This document shows positions 19,501-30,545 of a stretch of 64,000 nt of DNA, one piece after another. The position numbers were made by a program, and so were the translations under genes. The notes beneath the pieces were generated by a model, which was given only the letters and a program-made list of their open reading frames with translations, ran no database searches and was not told the DNA's origin. Within the stretch, counting starts at the first letter, position 1; each line of letters opens with the position of its first letter. Origin of the DNA: Aulostomus chinensis (lineage: Eukaryota; Chordata; Actinopteri; Syngnathiformes; Aulostomidae); assembly GCA_037954235.1 (NCBI GenBank), contig JBBMOA010000002.1, positions 7,251,509-7,315,508 of the forward strand, read 5' to 3'.

Positions 19501-22500
19501 TACGTACACACGTACGTACACGTACGTACACGTACGTACACACGTACGTACACGTACGTACACACGTACGTACACGTACGTACACGTACGTACACACGTA
19601 CGTACACGTACGTACACACGTACGTACACGTACGTACACACGTACGTACACGTACGTACACACGTACGTACACGTACGTACACGTACGTACACACGTACG
19701 TACACGTACGTACACGTACGTACACACGTACGTACACGTACGTACACGTACGTACACACGTACGTACACACGTACGTACACACGTACGTACACGTACGTA
19801 CACACGTACGTACACACGTACGTACACGTACGTACACGTACGTACACACGTACGTACACACGTACGTACACGTACGTACACACGTACGTACACGTACGTA
19901 CACACGTACGTACACGTACGTACACACGTACGTACACGTACGTACACGTACGTACACGTACGTACACACGTACGTACACACGTACGTACACACGTACGTA
20001 CACACGTACACGTACGTACACACGTACGTACACACGTACGTACACACGTACGTACACACGTACGTACACACACGTACACGTACGTACACACGTACGTACA
20101 CACGTACGTACACGTACGTACACGTACGTACACACGTACGTACACGTACGTACACGTACGTACACGTACGTACACACGTACGTACACGTACGTACACACG
20201 TACGTACACGTACGTACACACGTACGTACACGTACGTACACACGTACGTACACGTACGTACACGTACGTACACGTACGTACACGTACACGTACGTACACG
20301 TACGTACACGTACGTACACGTACGTACACGTACGTACACGTACGTACACGTACGTACACGTACGTACACGTACGTACACGTACGTACACACGTACGTACA
20401 CGTACGTACACGTACGTACACGTACGTACACACGTACGTACACGTACGTACACACGTACGTACACACGTACGTACACACGTACGTACACACGTACGTACA
20501 CGTACGTACACGTACGTACACACGTACGTACACACGTACGTACACGTACGTACACGTACGTACACACGTACGTACGTGTACGTACACGTACGTACACACG
20601 TACGTACACGTACGTACACACGTACGTACACGTACGTACACGTACGTACACACGTACGTACACACGTACGTACACGTACGTACACGTACGTACACGTACG
20701 TACACACGTACGTACACACGTACGTACACACGTACGTACACACGTACGTACACGTACGTACACACGTACGTACACGTACGTACACGTACGTACACACGTA
20801 CGTACACACGTACGTACACGTACGTACACACGTACGTACACACGTACGTACACACGTACGTACACGTACGTACACGTACGTACACGTACGTACACACGTA
20901 CGTACACACGTACGTACACGTACGTACACGTACGTACACACGTACGTACACACGTACGTACACGTACGTACACGTACGTACACACGTACGTACACACGTA
21001 CGTACACGTACGTACACGTACGTACACACGTACGTACACACGTACGTACACGTACGTACACACGTACACGTACGTACACACGTACGTACGCACGTACGTA
21101 CATGCACGTACGTACATGCACGTACGTACATGCACGTACGTACATACACGTACGTACATACATGTACGTACATGTATATACATGTATCCACCTGGACTTG
21201 GCTTGAAGTGTGAAGGTAATCAAGGGTGAACAACAGATATCCGTACCTGATATAGACGTAAAGAGGTTCAAAAGACTCCCGTTTGGATGCTTGTTCAATG
21301 TAGCCGGAACCCTTCCCCCTGAGGAAGACCCGAGCACCCGTCTCTGTCTGGATGTGACTCAGGTACATACCACTGGGACCCTCAACCTTCTCCTTCACGT
21401 TGAATGACGATAATGCCTGGTCCAGACCAACAAAAATCTTTGTGTGCACAAAACTCTGAGGGATGGAGGGGAAATTGTAATTAATTAGGATGTCCCGATA
21501 ATGTCGGTTCATTTCTAAACTAACATGTGTTTAATTAGACTTGAGGAAATGTAAGCAGATGCAGTTGTGCCAAGCTTTTCTTTCGAGACTGGGGACGTTC
21601 TCTCTGCTCTGTAATTTGGGAGGTGGGTATCAGTGAAAGCAACATGGTCTTAATTTGCCTCACTTTCTTGACCTCCATTCTTAAAATCCAAGTCCAATTA
21701 ACATCAATCACAAAAGACCTGAACTGTGTAGCTAGTAATATACAATAATAACTTCATGGCTGGTAAAAATTCAGTACGGCAGCTTCAATGTTCAATTCAG
21801 TGAAGAGCTGCTTTAGACACGCCATGCATCGGTTTGACTCACTAAGTTGTTCAGCTCTCACCACTCTCATCATTAGGGTGAAATTTGTGCTTGCCTACCC
21901 CTGAATGAGGAGCTGCAGGCCGATGACCCTGAACTGGCGTGGAGTTGGCGGTGGGCATGCGAGGCACAGGTGTTGGAATGACGGGCCGAGGGGGCTGAGG
22001 GTAGAGGGTGAGTGGAGGCATTACAGGCAGCTGTCCTCCGGATGCTGCCGAAGCTCTCAAGACATCCTCAGAGATGATCTCCTTGATTCTGATTACAGCT
22101 TCTGTGGTTGCAGAGAAGCACATGTGGACATGAGCGGTGTTATTAAACATCTGGCAACAAGGAACAGGCCATGGAATTTCAGCGTCTCTCCTCTGAACAG
22201 AGGTCTTTAGTCCCCAAGTGCAAAGCCAAATGTTATAAAAACAGCTTTGTTCGAGCTGCAATCACACTGATGGACAACCTTTAAATAAAAACAGCACAAT
22301 TGACACAATCTTTCAAGAACCTGTAACATTGTATCCACTGATTTTTTTTTTGGGGGGGGGGGGGTGTTTTAGTTCTTTTTTTCATGTATTTCATGTTGTT
22401 CAGCATCAAATGTTTTCAGTTGTATTTAGTAGACATATTAGCATCTAAATTGGTACTAGAGCACTGGAACTTTATTATCTATTGTCTGATTCTATGTTGT

Positions 22501-25500
22501 CTTTCGCATCTGAAACAGTAATGGATGCCTTGCACACTTTTTAAGTGAACAAAGGAAGATAACCTATGGATATGAATTAACTAACCTGAACCTTGAATAC
22601 TAAAAAACATTGGTTGACTATATTGGATAAGGGTTGATTATGGAATACTTCAGTGTTCAACCTTGCACAAATTTTATATACAAATAGATACAAATATTAC
22701 TGTCTGATGAACATCTTGACAAACTGGAATATTCACCACTGACTTTGGACACAACTGCTGTGTTTAAGCGGGCACTAAAGTGATAGGTCATTCAACAGCT
22801 GAAACATGATGTGAACATCTAAAATGACATCTATCAATCTTCAGAAGGCAGCCCCGGTGCAGACAATGAAATCCTGGAAACTCTAACAGGTGTTTAAATG
22901 GGCCCTTGAGTGGCAGCATTTGCCTCTGTCAGTACAGACCCACAAGCAGTTGCTACATCTAAATTCCCCAGTACACGCAATCAACCTGTTCTCCCCGTAG
23001 ACAGTGCTCTTAATAGGATGCCATCATGTAAACAGTATTTTCTAATGACCTTAACCTCAATTACGTCATTGTCAGAATAGCCAATAACCGATAAATATGT
23101 GGAATATTATAATCTTAAAATGTATTATTGAGTTATGTTGTAGACGTGTTTACAACATAATCTCAAATGAAGTCCTGCCAGAGTTAACACATACAGCAAA
23201 CTACTTCATGTTGCATAGTCCTGCAACCGGTAATATTCCAAACTTGACAAATAACATAGGGATTTAATGTGGGTGGGAAACTTCAGTCACTAGTTGGACA
23301 CTGCTTTGTAGCACATCAACAGGATAAAAATAGAACAGAATCAACAAAACTCATGTCAACACCTTAATGGGGAATATTGTCTAATTAGAGTAGGTAGTCA
23401 GAATGACAATGGATGTAAGATTGAGTGCTACTTACTGTTGACCTGCTCTTGATTCTTTCCCTGGACATGCAAATACAAAGGTCTTTGTCTAAAAAAAAAA
23501 ATTAAAAAATCAAGTCACAAATGTCATGGACATCAAATGCATTCGGCATCGCTCTGGACCTTATTGTGAACACAACACACTCAAGATTAGATTGTATATG
23601 GTACAAACATGTCATAATGACTGACGTAAACTATAAACATCAAATATTAGTGTCTACCCAATGTGTAGAGTTTGCAAGTTTTACAGGAAGCTCTGACAAC
23701 TGAAGCTGAAGAGTCTGCTGCCTAAGTCCAGTGTGTTGAAATGAGCTTCGTGGGGTGCTCTTAGCTTGTATCAGTACATGTGGAAGAAACCAACCCCACA
23801 CACCAAACATAGGCCAAGTGTTTTAATATCACTCTTTAAGATTCAATTAAAAAAAAAAAAAAAAGTATGACAATAGAATAAATGAAGATGTGCATACATA
23901 GAATACCATTCATTACAGGGACCACGTGTGGTAACTGAATACATACCCTCCTGTTCCTTTCTCAGTATCTGTCATGTAATGACCTTTAGTTGAGACCACT
24001 GCTCCGCTAAACTGTCGAATCTAACAAAACAAAAAACGTGGACAAGGGATTTTACTCAATTGGTGAATAACACAGTAAAAGGTTGACCTCGTTTATTTGG
24101 CTTGGGAATGTTTATGGCAAAATGCTACAATGGATGATGACACTGTGACAGGGAGTGGGGGTGATGTTTCTAATACACTCACCTCCTCCTGTGTTTTGCC
24201 TTTGGTAAGAAGGTCTCTGCAATTGAGTGGTACATCATTTATGTCTACCTCTGTGACAACCATTTCTGCTATAGTTGTTGGCACCGGCACACTTGGAGGG
24301 GTCTGAAAGATGTTCAAAAACAAGACTAACTATTGGCATTTCTAGAACAGTATACAGAGGACACATTTACATGGATGTTCTTTCGAATATGCACACCTTT
24401 GCCAGCAATGGCGGAGGAGTCAAAAGTTTTCCTTTTGCCATTAACATGGCATTTATTTTTGCAGCCATGGCTGCAGCCATTTCAACACCTCCTTGGGGTG
24501 ATGGCTTATCCACTCCAGCTACTAAGGACTGGGCTCCTTGTTGTAGGGGCTCAGGAATGGTACTGTTTGACGCAGCAGTGCTAACAAGCCCAGATAGAGA
24601 GACGTGATTGCTGCCCTTTCCACTATTCTTCTGCTGCCTTACATCCACTGCCTTGTTAGGTTGGGCTGGCTGATCCCAGCGGCTGGTTAGGCACCTGAGA
24701 CAAAACAAAACCAAAACAGAACTAAAAAAAAAACAGCTAAAATTACATGTAACAATCACCACTTATCACACAGGTCAACTTCCAAAAAAAGAAAACCACA
24801 CTGTTGAACGTCTACATAACTGTGAAGAGCCCTGATGAATGAAAGAACCAAGTTTAGAATGTCTATTTGCAAACGCCATTTTTTTTCTACATCGAGATGC
24901 ATAAACACAAGAGGGATTAAATTAGCAGCCTGTGCTCCTGTGGTATTTTAACAACATTTTTGTACACAGCATTCATTTGTCGGCGCAATGTTCCTTCAAC
25001 GTTTCGTAACGCAACAGGGTAGGATGGATTGTAAAAAATCCGCACCAACTGGGAGCGTATTCCATGTTTAAAACCACGCGATCAACGTTAATGAGCAAAA
25101 GGCTAACAAGTACACGTTGTAGGACTTAAGTTTAAACACTGCTTCGGTTCATCATTTCTCTTCGTATGTTTGCCGATAACAGTTAACGTTAGTGGCTTTT
25201 ATTATGCGTTAAATTTACTGTTGCAACTTTATTTTGTAACGAACAAATAAAGCAACAATTTCCTGACATCTCTTGAATCTTGAAGTTAAGCTAACAGCCA
25301 CTACTAGCTAGCGTTAAATTAGCAAACCGAGACTGAAATCAAAATGGCTGAAGAAGTTATGATCCCAAAGAATTTTAGCATAACCAATTAAGATGGCCCG
25401 ACTGTTTTGCTCAATACAAGCCCTGGCCATTTCGTTGTGGTTTAGTAAAACACAGATTATTAAACTATTTTCCAATAGGCCACGACCGCGTAGAGTTAAC

Positions 25501-25661
25501 AAGACCCGCTATCATCAGTGGGTAGTTTATGTTTGGCTAATGTTAGCTAGCTTGCTACGTGTTCAAGAAGCCTTAATTTCGGCCTGTTTTTTTTCTTCTT
25601 CTCTCTCACAAACTAATTGAAACTGAACTTACGGCGTTTGTCCAGTCATTCCCGAAGACAT
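16433..25661 (-). CDS. khdc4: KHDC4 (KIAA0907/BLOM7), KH-domain splicing factor
   Basis: RNA-binding protein that joins the Prp19/SNEV splicing complex and affects splice-site choice. Fourteen exons: 25633-25661, 24397-24694, 24183-24302, 23947-24020, 23436-23488, 21899-22101, 21247-21455, 18855-18915, 18531-18588, 18087-18322, 17662-17769, 17138-17223, 16945-17063 and 16433-16560. They total 1782 nt, 593 codons plus stop, close to the ~614 of human. Landmarks: MSSGMTGQTP start, RWDQPAQ, AAAMAAKINAMLMAKGK, EVDINDVPLNCRDLLTKGKT, the first KH-like unit (FSGAVVSTKG, RPLYLHVQGKNQEQ), the second KH-like domain (FVGLDQALSSFNVKEKVEGP, HIQTETGARVFLRGKGSGYI), AAKKLTESLLET, a Tyr/Pro/Gly-rich segment and the acidic LVPYGGDSSDEEEE tail. 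The gene is transcribed in the same direction as pde8a and converges on fsd2. Confidence 0.95.
16945..17063 (-). CDS. khdc4: khdc4 coding exon 13
   Basis: Acceptor CTCCCCTCAG, donor GTTGG|GTATGT, phase 2 to 1. It encodes ILMPPPPPPFAAPGPLTRKR, corresponding to the family's LMPPPAFP motif. Confidence 0.85.
17138..17223 (-). CDS. khdc4: khdc4 coding exon 12
   Basis: Acceptor GTTTGCTCAG. It encodes PSTISPEGPAHQESALPAAI then VGEKKVMER. Donor GGAGAG|GTCTGT is non-ideal but is the phase-2 site that fits the next exon. A better GTAATG site a few bases earlier would be out of phase. Confidence 0.65.
17662..17769 (-). CDS. khdc4: khdc4 coding exon 11 (36 codons)
   Basis: Acceptor TTCTGTTGAAG, donor CAACAG|GTTGGC. 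It encodes GPGSGDTVEEPEESFSVLPD. Conservation is weak; phase and splice sites support it. Confidence 0.7.
18087..18322 (-). CDS. khdc4: khdc4 coding exon 10, Tyr/Pro/Gly-rich
   Basis: Acceptor TTTCATTTCAG, donor GTGCAG|GTAACC, phase 1 to 0. It encodes a low-complexity segment such as WYNYPANGYAGGYSAYPGAT, typical of the protein's C-terminal half. Confidence 0.88.
18531..18588 (-). CDS. khdc4: khdc4 coding exon 9
   Basis: Acceptor ATGGTCAAG, donor CACAAC|GTGAGT, phase 0 to 1. It encodes VRSEHARTVTMYTATGSTQ. Sequence is less conserved but the position matches the family's VHAEYSRFV segment. Confidence 0.8.
18855..18915 (-). CDS. khdc4: khdc4 coding exon 8
   Basis: Acceptor CATGTGTCACAG, donor GAAACT|GTAAGT. 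It encodes HPNAAGLEAAKKLTESLLET, the helix closing the second KH-like domain. Confidence 0.94.
19236..21172. repeat. ~1.9 kb ACGT satellite in khdc4 intron 7
   Basis: An unbroken array built from ACGTACGT cores separated by AC spacers, giving 10-, 12- and 14-base units. The 14-base unit dominates about 19240-19420; 10- and 12-base units mix after that. Flanks are AT-rich (TA/CA) at 19142-19235 and CATGCACGTACGTA-type variants from 21085. It is strictly alternating purine-pyrimidine, self-complementary in its core, and carries a CpG every few bases. It contains no stop codon on the minus strand, so long reading frames across it are artefacts of composition. Confidence 0.97.
21247..21455 (-). 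CDS. khdc4: khdc4 coding exon 7, second KH-like domain
   Basis: Acceptor CCATCCCTCAG, donor TATCAG|GTACGG, phase 0 to 2. It encodes HTKIFVGLDQALSSFNVKEK and QTETGARVFLRGKGSGYIEQ. The reading frame continues open through the donor into the satellite. Confidence 0.95.
21899..22101 (-). CDS. khdc4: khdc4 coding exon 6
   Basis: Acceptor GCAACCACAG. It encodes KAVIRIKEIISEDVLRA followed by a proline-rich linker. The only phase-0 donor compatible with exon 7 is CATTCAGGG|GTAGGC. A stronger-looking GTGAGA further on is out of phase. Confidence 0.85.
22102..23435 (-). other. khdc4 intron 5
   Basis: 1.3 kb. An A/T and G homopolymer run lies at 22342-22366. In human, KHDC4 introns host the H/ACA RNAs SNORA42 (SNORA80E) and SCARNA4. 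I could not identify their counterparts by eye here or in the other introns. Confidence 0.5.
23436..23488 (-). CDS. khdc4: khdc4 coding exon 5
   Basis: Acceptor TTTTTTTTAG, donor CAACA|GTAAGT. It encodes RPLYLHVQGKNQEQVN, matching the family's RPLYLHVQG. Confidence 0.93.
23947..24020 (-). CDS. khdc4: khdc4 coding exon 4
   Basis: Acceptor GTTTTGTTAG, donor GGAGG|GTATGT. It encodes IRQFSGAVVSTKGHYMTDTE, the GxxG-type loop region of the first KH-like unit. Confidence 0.92.
24183..24302 (-). CDS. khdc4: khdc4 coding exon 3 (40 codons)
   Basis: Acceptor CATCTTTCAG, donor GAGGAG|GTGAGT. It encodes VTEVDINDVPLNCRDLLTKG, the start of the first KH-like unit. Confidence 0.95.
24397..24694 (-). CDS. 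khdc4: khdc4 coding exon 2
   Basis: Acceptor TTTTGTCTCAG, donor GCAAAG|GTGTGC. It encodes CLTSRWDQPAQPNKA and the diagnostic AAAMAAKINAMLMAKGKL. Confidence 0.95.
25633..25661 (-). CDS. khdc4: khdc4 coding exon 1
   Basis: ATG at 25661-25659. Nine codons plus two bases (MSSGMTGQT) to donor ACGCC|GTAAGT. It is short, but its phase fits exon 2 exactly. Confidence 0.85.
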
Positions 25662-25860
25662 AGCACCACTCCACTAAAACTGCATTAATTAAAAGACTGC
25701 TTCTTGTACAGTTTTCGCTGGACGACGGAAGCCATGCATCTGCCAGGCGGCGACTTCTTCTGACGACTTTGACGCAAAGTGTGACCAGGCGGAAATAGAA
25801 TTCCCTCCGTGTTATGTAACTCTCCGCAAGAGTTTATTGGGAATTAACACATTACATCAC
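25662..25860 (-). promoter_or_regulatory. khdc4: khdc4 promoter / 5' UTR region
   Basis: Immediately upstream of the ATG. CpGs are locally enriched against an AT-rich background, with ETS-type TTCCG cores (GACGGAAG and GGCGGAAAT on plus). No TATA box is seen. The start of transcription is not determinable by eye. Confidence 0.35.
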
Positions 25861-26454
25861 TAACGCCAGACTGCTAGTACTACTACTACCACGACGACTA
25901 CTACTATTTTAAACGGTGCAAAACACAAAACAAAACAAATTAATAAAACGACTAAAACAATCAAGTAAACAAACAAACAAAAAACAACCAACAGTCCTCT
26001 AAATAATATAGTTTTCATGAGTTTGTCATGGCCGAGTTAACCAGGGAGGGGTTTTTCATGGTGACAGTGGACACACGGGAGAGGGCCCCTGTTCACCAGT
26101 AAAACACACGAGTTGATAGATTCGTCTCTTAGATTTGTTGCCTAATTGTACAAAGCAGGACCAGAAAAAAGAAACAAAAAATGTCACAGAATTTATGGAA
26201 CGTGCCCTGTAAGTCAGATCTGTCCTTAACGTGCTGAGCATGTTGATGAATCATGTTTGATATTAAAATTGGGCATCCGGATCAGGAAAATCACAGTTAT
26301 GGTAAGGAAGTGCTCCTACAGGTCCAGAGAATGGCAGCAGAATATACGGAAAAGTCAAAGCATTTCAGAGGGTGTGTTAAATTCAGACCAATGGAGAAAA
26401 GAAAGGAAACAGACAAAAAAAAAAAGAAAAGATTCTGCCATTACTTTAGTTGGT

Positions 26455-26615
26455 CAAGGTTATTACTTCCAACAAGGATGTAATATTTTCAAGGCCGTTT
26501 AGTAGGATTACGCAAAATCTATGAGGCCAATTTCCCCCAAACTTGGTGGAGGGGTGAAGCATTGGCCAAGGAAGAACCGGTCTGATTGTGAGGCAGATCT
26601 CTATGTTTTTACATT
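26455..26615 (+). repeat. old dispersed repeat fragment
   Basis: GTAGGATTACGCAAAATCTA, CCCAAACTTGGTGGAGGGGT and GCCAAGGAAGAACC match a widespread fish/amphibian dispersed repeat I recognise from its GGATTACGC..AAACTTGGTGGAGGGGTG..GGCCAAGGAAGAACC core. I do not recall its family name. Confidence 0.55.
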
Positions 26616-27135
26616 GGTTTAGCTGAGGCTGCCTAGGTGTGTATACTCTCTAGGTCCCCTCTAGTTTCACCATGCAACAAAAGAGAAATGAGACACTTTC
26701 AGGTTTCAACATCATGTGTATCCAGTAGCACAGCAGGCCATATTGTTTCAGTTGAGCATAAAATCATCCTGCATTGCACCAACAGTCCCAGACCTGCCAG
26801 TCAACAGCACCACCGAGTACCTGACCTCTGAGGGAGTGACATCAGGGTAATGGCCCTCTTCCTGCTGGCTCCAAGTGTTTGCAAGTATAATCATTGGTCA
26901 CAATATTAGCAGATAGCCATAGTTAAAAGTTGGACTTGTGCTAATGCTAATGATGCTGAGTAGGGTTGTGCAATTAATAAATATATTATTCAAACGCAAT
27001 ATGGCAGAGTGTCGTATCCAATTTACAGAAATTGCAATTTTTTGATCACAGTAAAATGTGTCACGAAAGCAGAAGTAGACTGGGGGCCAAATTCAGCCAA
27101 ACATAAGGTTCAGTTTTGCCTGCCAAATTTAATGA

Positions 27136-27164
27136 GATAATAATAATAATAATAATAATAATAA
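27136..27164. repeat. (ATA)n microsatellite
   Basis: Nine to ten AAT/ATA units in intergenic DNA. Confidence 0.95.
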
Positions 27165-29404
27165 CAGCAATGATAATATATAAAATCACCTTGAAATGAT
27201 ACAGTAAATCCCTGTGAATGCAGTTTTCCTTTTTGAGAGGAAAAATGCAACTTCAATGTCGAATGGCTAATAATATTTTTTAGAATTTAATCAGGCAGCA
27301 GAGTGATGCAATATGCATGGTGACTGTTTATTAAATTATTTTGCATTTGCAATGATGTAAAATTCTCTTGTGTTCCATCATTTCAGATACACCTCCTCAG
27401 CAGCACCTTGACTGGATTGATCCTGATTACCTCTCATTCTGATTGAATGGAATTGTTTTGAATGGTGGATGAGAATGGCTTCGGTGCCCCGATGCCCACG
27501 TTAGGACAGTGGACTCCAACAGAAGCACAGTAACCCTGACATAGAGTCCCTTTTTCACAGTGTCTAAAGCTGAATATGATGAGAGTTGATCTTTAGCAAT
27601 GGTTAACATTGACAATTATAACAAGAATAGTGAGTTGTTGGTGTTGATTTCATGAAGTAAATCATCAAATCATCGCTTTCCTTATTTCACAGCAAAAAAA
27701 TGCTAAAATACTGGGTATTTGGGTTTGATTCCAACCATATGGCATCAATATTACATCTGTATATATAAAGTTAAAGTACATTAACACTGTCAGAACAATG
27801 CAAACAAAATAAAAATGTTCTGATGTTACTTTTGGGTGGTAAATTTACACTTGGACCATTCATAGTATGTACCAAGAAGCAACCGTCCGTTGTCCACGAG
27901 CACCATTTAAGATCAAATCTGTGTGTGTGTGCGTAACTCAGGCAGTTTAAATAAAAGAGAAATGATCGTGTTTTTATGACTTGTCAGAAATAAGGTTTAG
28001 GTCTCGCTGTATGGGACACATTATGGGACTGTGGTTGACTCGGACATGGTGACACAGCGATGAAAGATCTTCTTCCTCCACTTCAACTGAAGAACACGAT
28101 ACAGATAAAATACTCGCATTACTTCACCTGCCGCCAACCAGCTGTGATACAATGGTATAAAATATCTGACCAGAAATAGCAGTAAATATCTGATCAGGAC
28201 TACCTACTCCATCAGGAACGAGTGAGGTTGCATGTTGTTGTCGCTTACAATGCAAAACCTTGAAGAGACACTGGGGTGGACGGATGAGCGTGTGATCGCT
28301 GGCTGCATCACAGGGACCCCTCTTTTAAGCCTGATCATTTCCTACCTTTAGCCAAGTACCTCCTTCAGCCCTACCCAATATAGTCCTCTGAGCCTCGATT
28401 CCGTCTGTGCCCACAATTAACGTAAAGGCGGCAATTCAGGAAAACTAATAATTAATATAAATGCCAGATGTTGAGGTGGATGACTTTTGTTTGTTTGGAT
28501 TATGATGACATTTTGTGCAAACATACCTCAGGACCCCAGCAGATCAATAAAGACCACATGAATGACACCCTGAGTTTGATCCAGCACCACCAGCTACGAG
28601 TTGATAGATGCCCGACTTTCCTCTGCGGGTGCGTGAGGGAGCAGGGCCCTGCACGTTGGCTGACCATGAGTTAGCTTAATTCTATAAATGGTCATAGATG
28701 GGAAGTGTTTGTAGACAAAAAGCCCTCAAATACATAATCTTCAGGATTTTGGTTTGTCCTGAAGTAATCATCTTCCAAAGACGGTAATACTTATGAGTAG
28801 ATGTCACTCTTCTAGTTGCCAAAAATCTGTTTTGATTGCCAAAGTTTTGAGGAGCTGTGTGAAATCACTGCCCGGTCAGCAAAGTAGTTCCAACTACGTA
28901 TCTGATTCTAAAATTAGAAAGGCTGTTTTTGAAACCCCCCCCCCCCTCCCTTTTTCACTCCTCCCTACTCACTCCATGTAGAGGACTCTATCATGAGCTC
29001 ATCTGCAAAATTAAAATGTCACTTTTGGGACAGTTCGGTCTCCTGTGCCTCGCTCTCATTTTGTACATCTGCCAGCTTTCTGGCAGCCAGCGAGATGCAT
29101 GATTGTGTAGTGCTTTGTTAGTGACTGTTGGCTGGACACTACTTTCCCCATGGCATTGTGGGACACTTTGTGTCAACTACATAGGCTAAAATAAATGTCA
29201 CTACACATTTGGACACCATGACAAAACGGCAAGGTCACTGTAGTAAACTGTGTCATGAGAAGTGACACGCTTCAGTCACAGCCAACGTGATTATGAAGGA
29301 TTTCATCATGAATGTTACACAGAACCCTGATGAAATTAACGCAGCCAAACATCCTTTTAGAACAAAGTCTTTCTGAAGACTTTGATGGAGGTTTGTTAAT
29401 ACTT

Positions 29405-29520
29405 CCTGCTCGCTACCATTCATTGCGCTAAGCTAACTAGTGGTCAGCTGGTCTCTCCGCTTCAGAATCACCGAAGAGAAAAGGTAATAAGTGCGTTTCC
29501 CCAAATGTTGGCGTGTTCCT
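29405..29520. repeat. dispersed repeat fragment, copy B
   Basis: Shares CGCTACCATTCATT..GCTAAGCTAACTAGTGGTC and the following AATAAG..TTTCCC block with 4229-4390. Confidence 0.6.
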
Positions 29521-29676
29521 TTTCAAGGGTAATTTTGACTTCAGTCTTTGAGATTCACCTTCCCGCAAACCCCTCAAACTGCATAAACGAGTAATTAGAA
29601 AACTTGAGAGTCGACGTGAACAGAAAGAGGTGGTAACAACAAGTAAAAAAAAAAGTACAAAGTTAAATAATTTCAT

Positions 29677-29682
29677 TTTATT
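29677..29682 (-). terminator. pde8a: possible pde8a polyadenylation signal
   Basis: AATAAA on the minus strand about 1.8 kb past the pde8a stop. Chosen only by spacing. Confidence 0.3.
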
Positions 29683-30480
29683 TTTCATTGAATAATTTCT
29701 AATTTTTTTTCCGTGCCCTCAGACCAAGATGTGAATAAGAAAGAAGCAACAGGCCTCCTGACTGAGTGTACATTTATGTCATAAGAGAGAAACTAAGATA
29801 ACTGGTCAATACATGTCATTAACCATCATCTGCTCGGCTTTTATGGCATTTATATACTGTTTAAAGAGGAAATAATTTTAATATGTGACATTCCTTGACA
29901 TATATTAGTATCCTAATTTGAAACCAACCTTGAACAAAGAGCTGTTCCCTGGGTCTGTGCATAAAGATGTTGTGGTCAAAATAGAATGATTTTTGATCAA
30001 AATCAATGCGAGCCAGCCTAGGAGGCTGCTCAGAACAGTGATAGACAACTCTGCCGTCCACATCCATCCTACCCATTCAGTTCTCTATATACATGCTCTG
30101 TGTGACCATCCGATTCACAGGTATTCAGATAGCTAGAATGGTTGATCTCATTTGCTGCAAATCCAGTGTAAAATTCATTGTCTATAAAAATATTGAGATT
30201 TACTTGAACATAACCTTCTGACTCTGTCATAATAAAAACTCCAGATGTCTGTTGCAGTTGCACAGTGGGATGTACTGTATAAATATTGTATAAAATAAGG
30301 CAGTCTTTTCAGTAGGATAAACCAGATACAAAAATTTCTGGGAGAAAAAATTTTCAAGTCCAAAATGTTTTTTCACATATCTCTGCTGTTGTCAAATGTC
30401 AAGCGATTTACAGCATTAAACCAAGAGTAAGGGATTGTTGCAACGATGAATACACCCACAGCCCACACCCCGCCCCCCTG

Positions 30481-30545
30481 CACGCGCACACACACACACA
30501 CACAGACACGCACACAACCACACACAGACACACACACGTGTGCGC
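30481..30545. repeat. (CA)n microsatellite, interrupted
   Basis: CACGCGCACACA.. with AGAC and AACC interruptions, in the probable pde8a 3' UTR. Confidence 0.9.

Noticed and set aside
19236..21172. CRISPR-like array
   Set aside because: No unique spacers; unit length varies by AC insertions; vertebrate intron context.
19062..21512. Overlapping 698-816-codon reading frames on the minus strand and a 217-codon frame on plus
   Set aside because: They result from ACGT/AC repeat composition, which lacks stop codons. Only 21247-21455 within them is real coding sequence.
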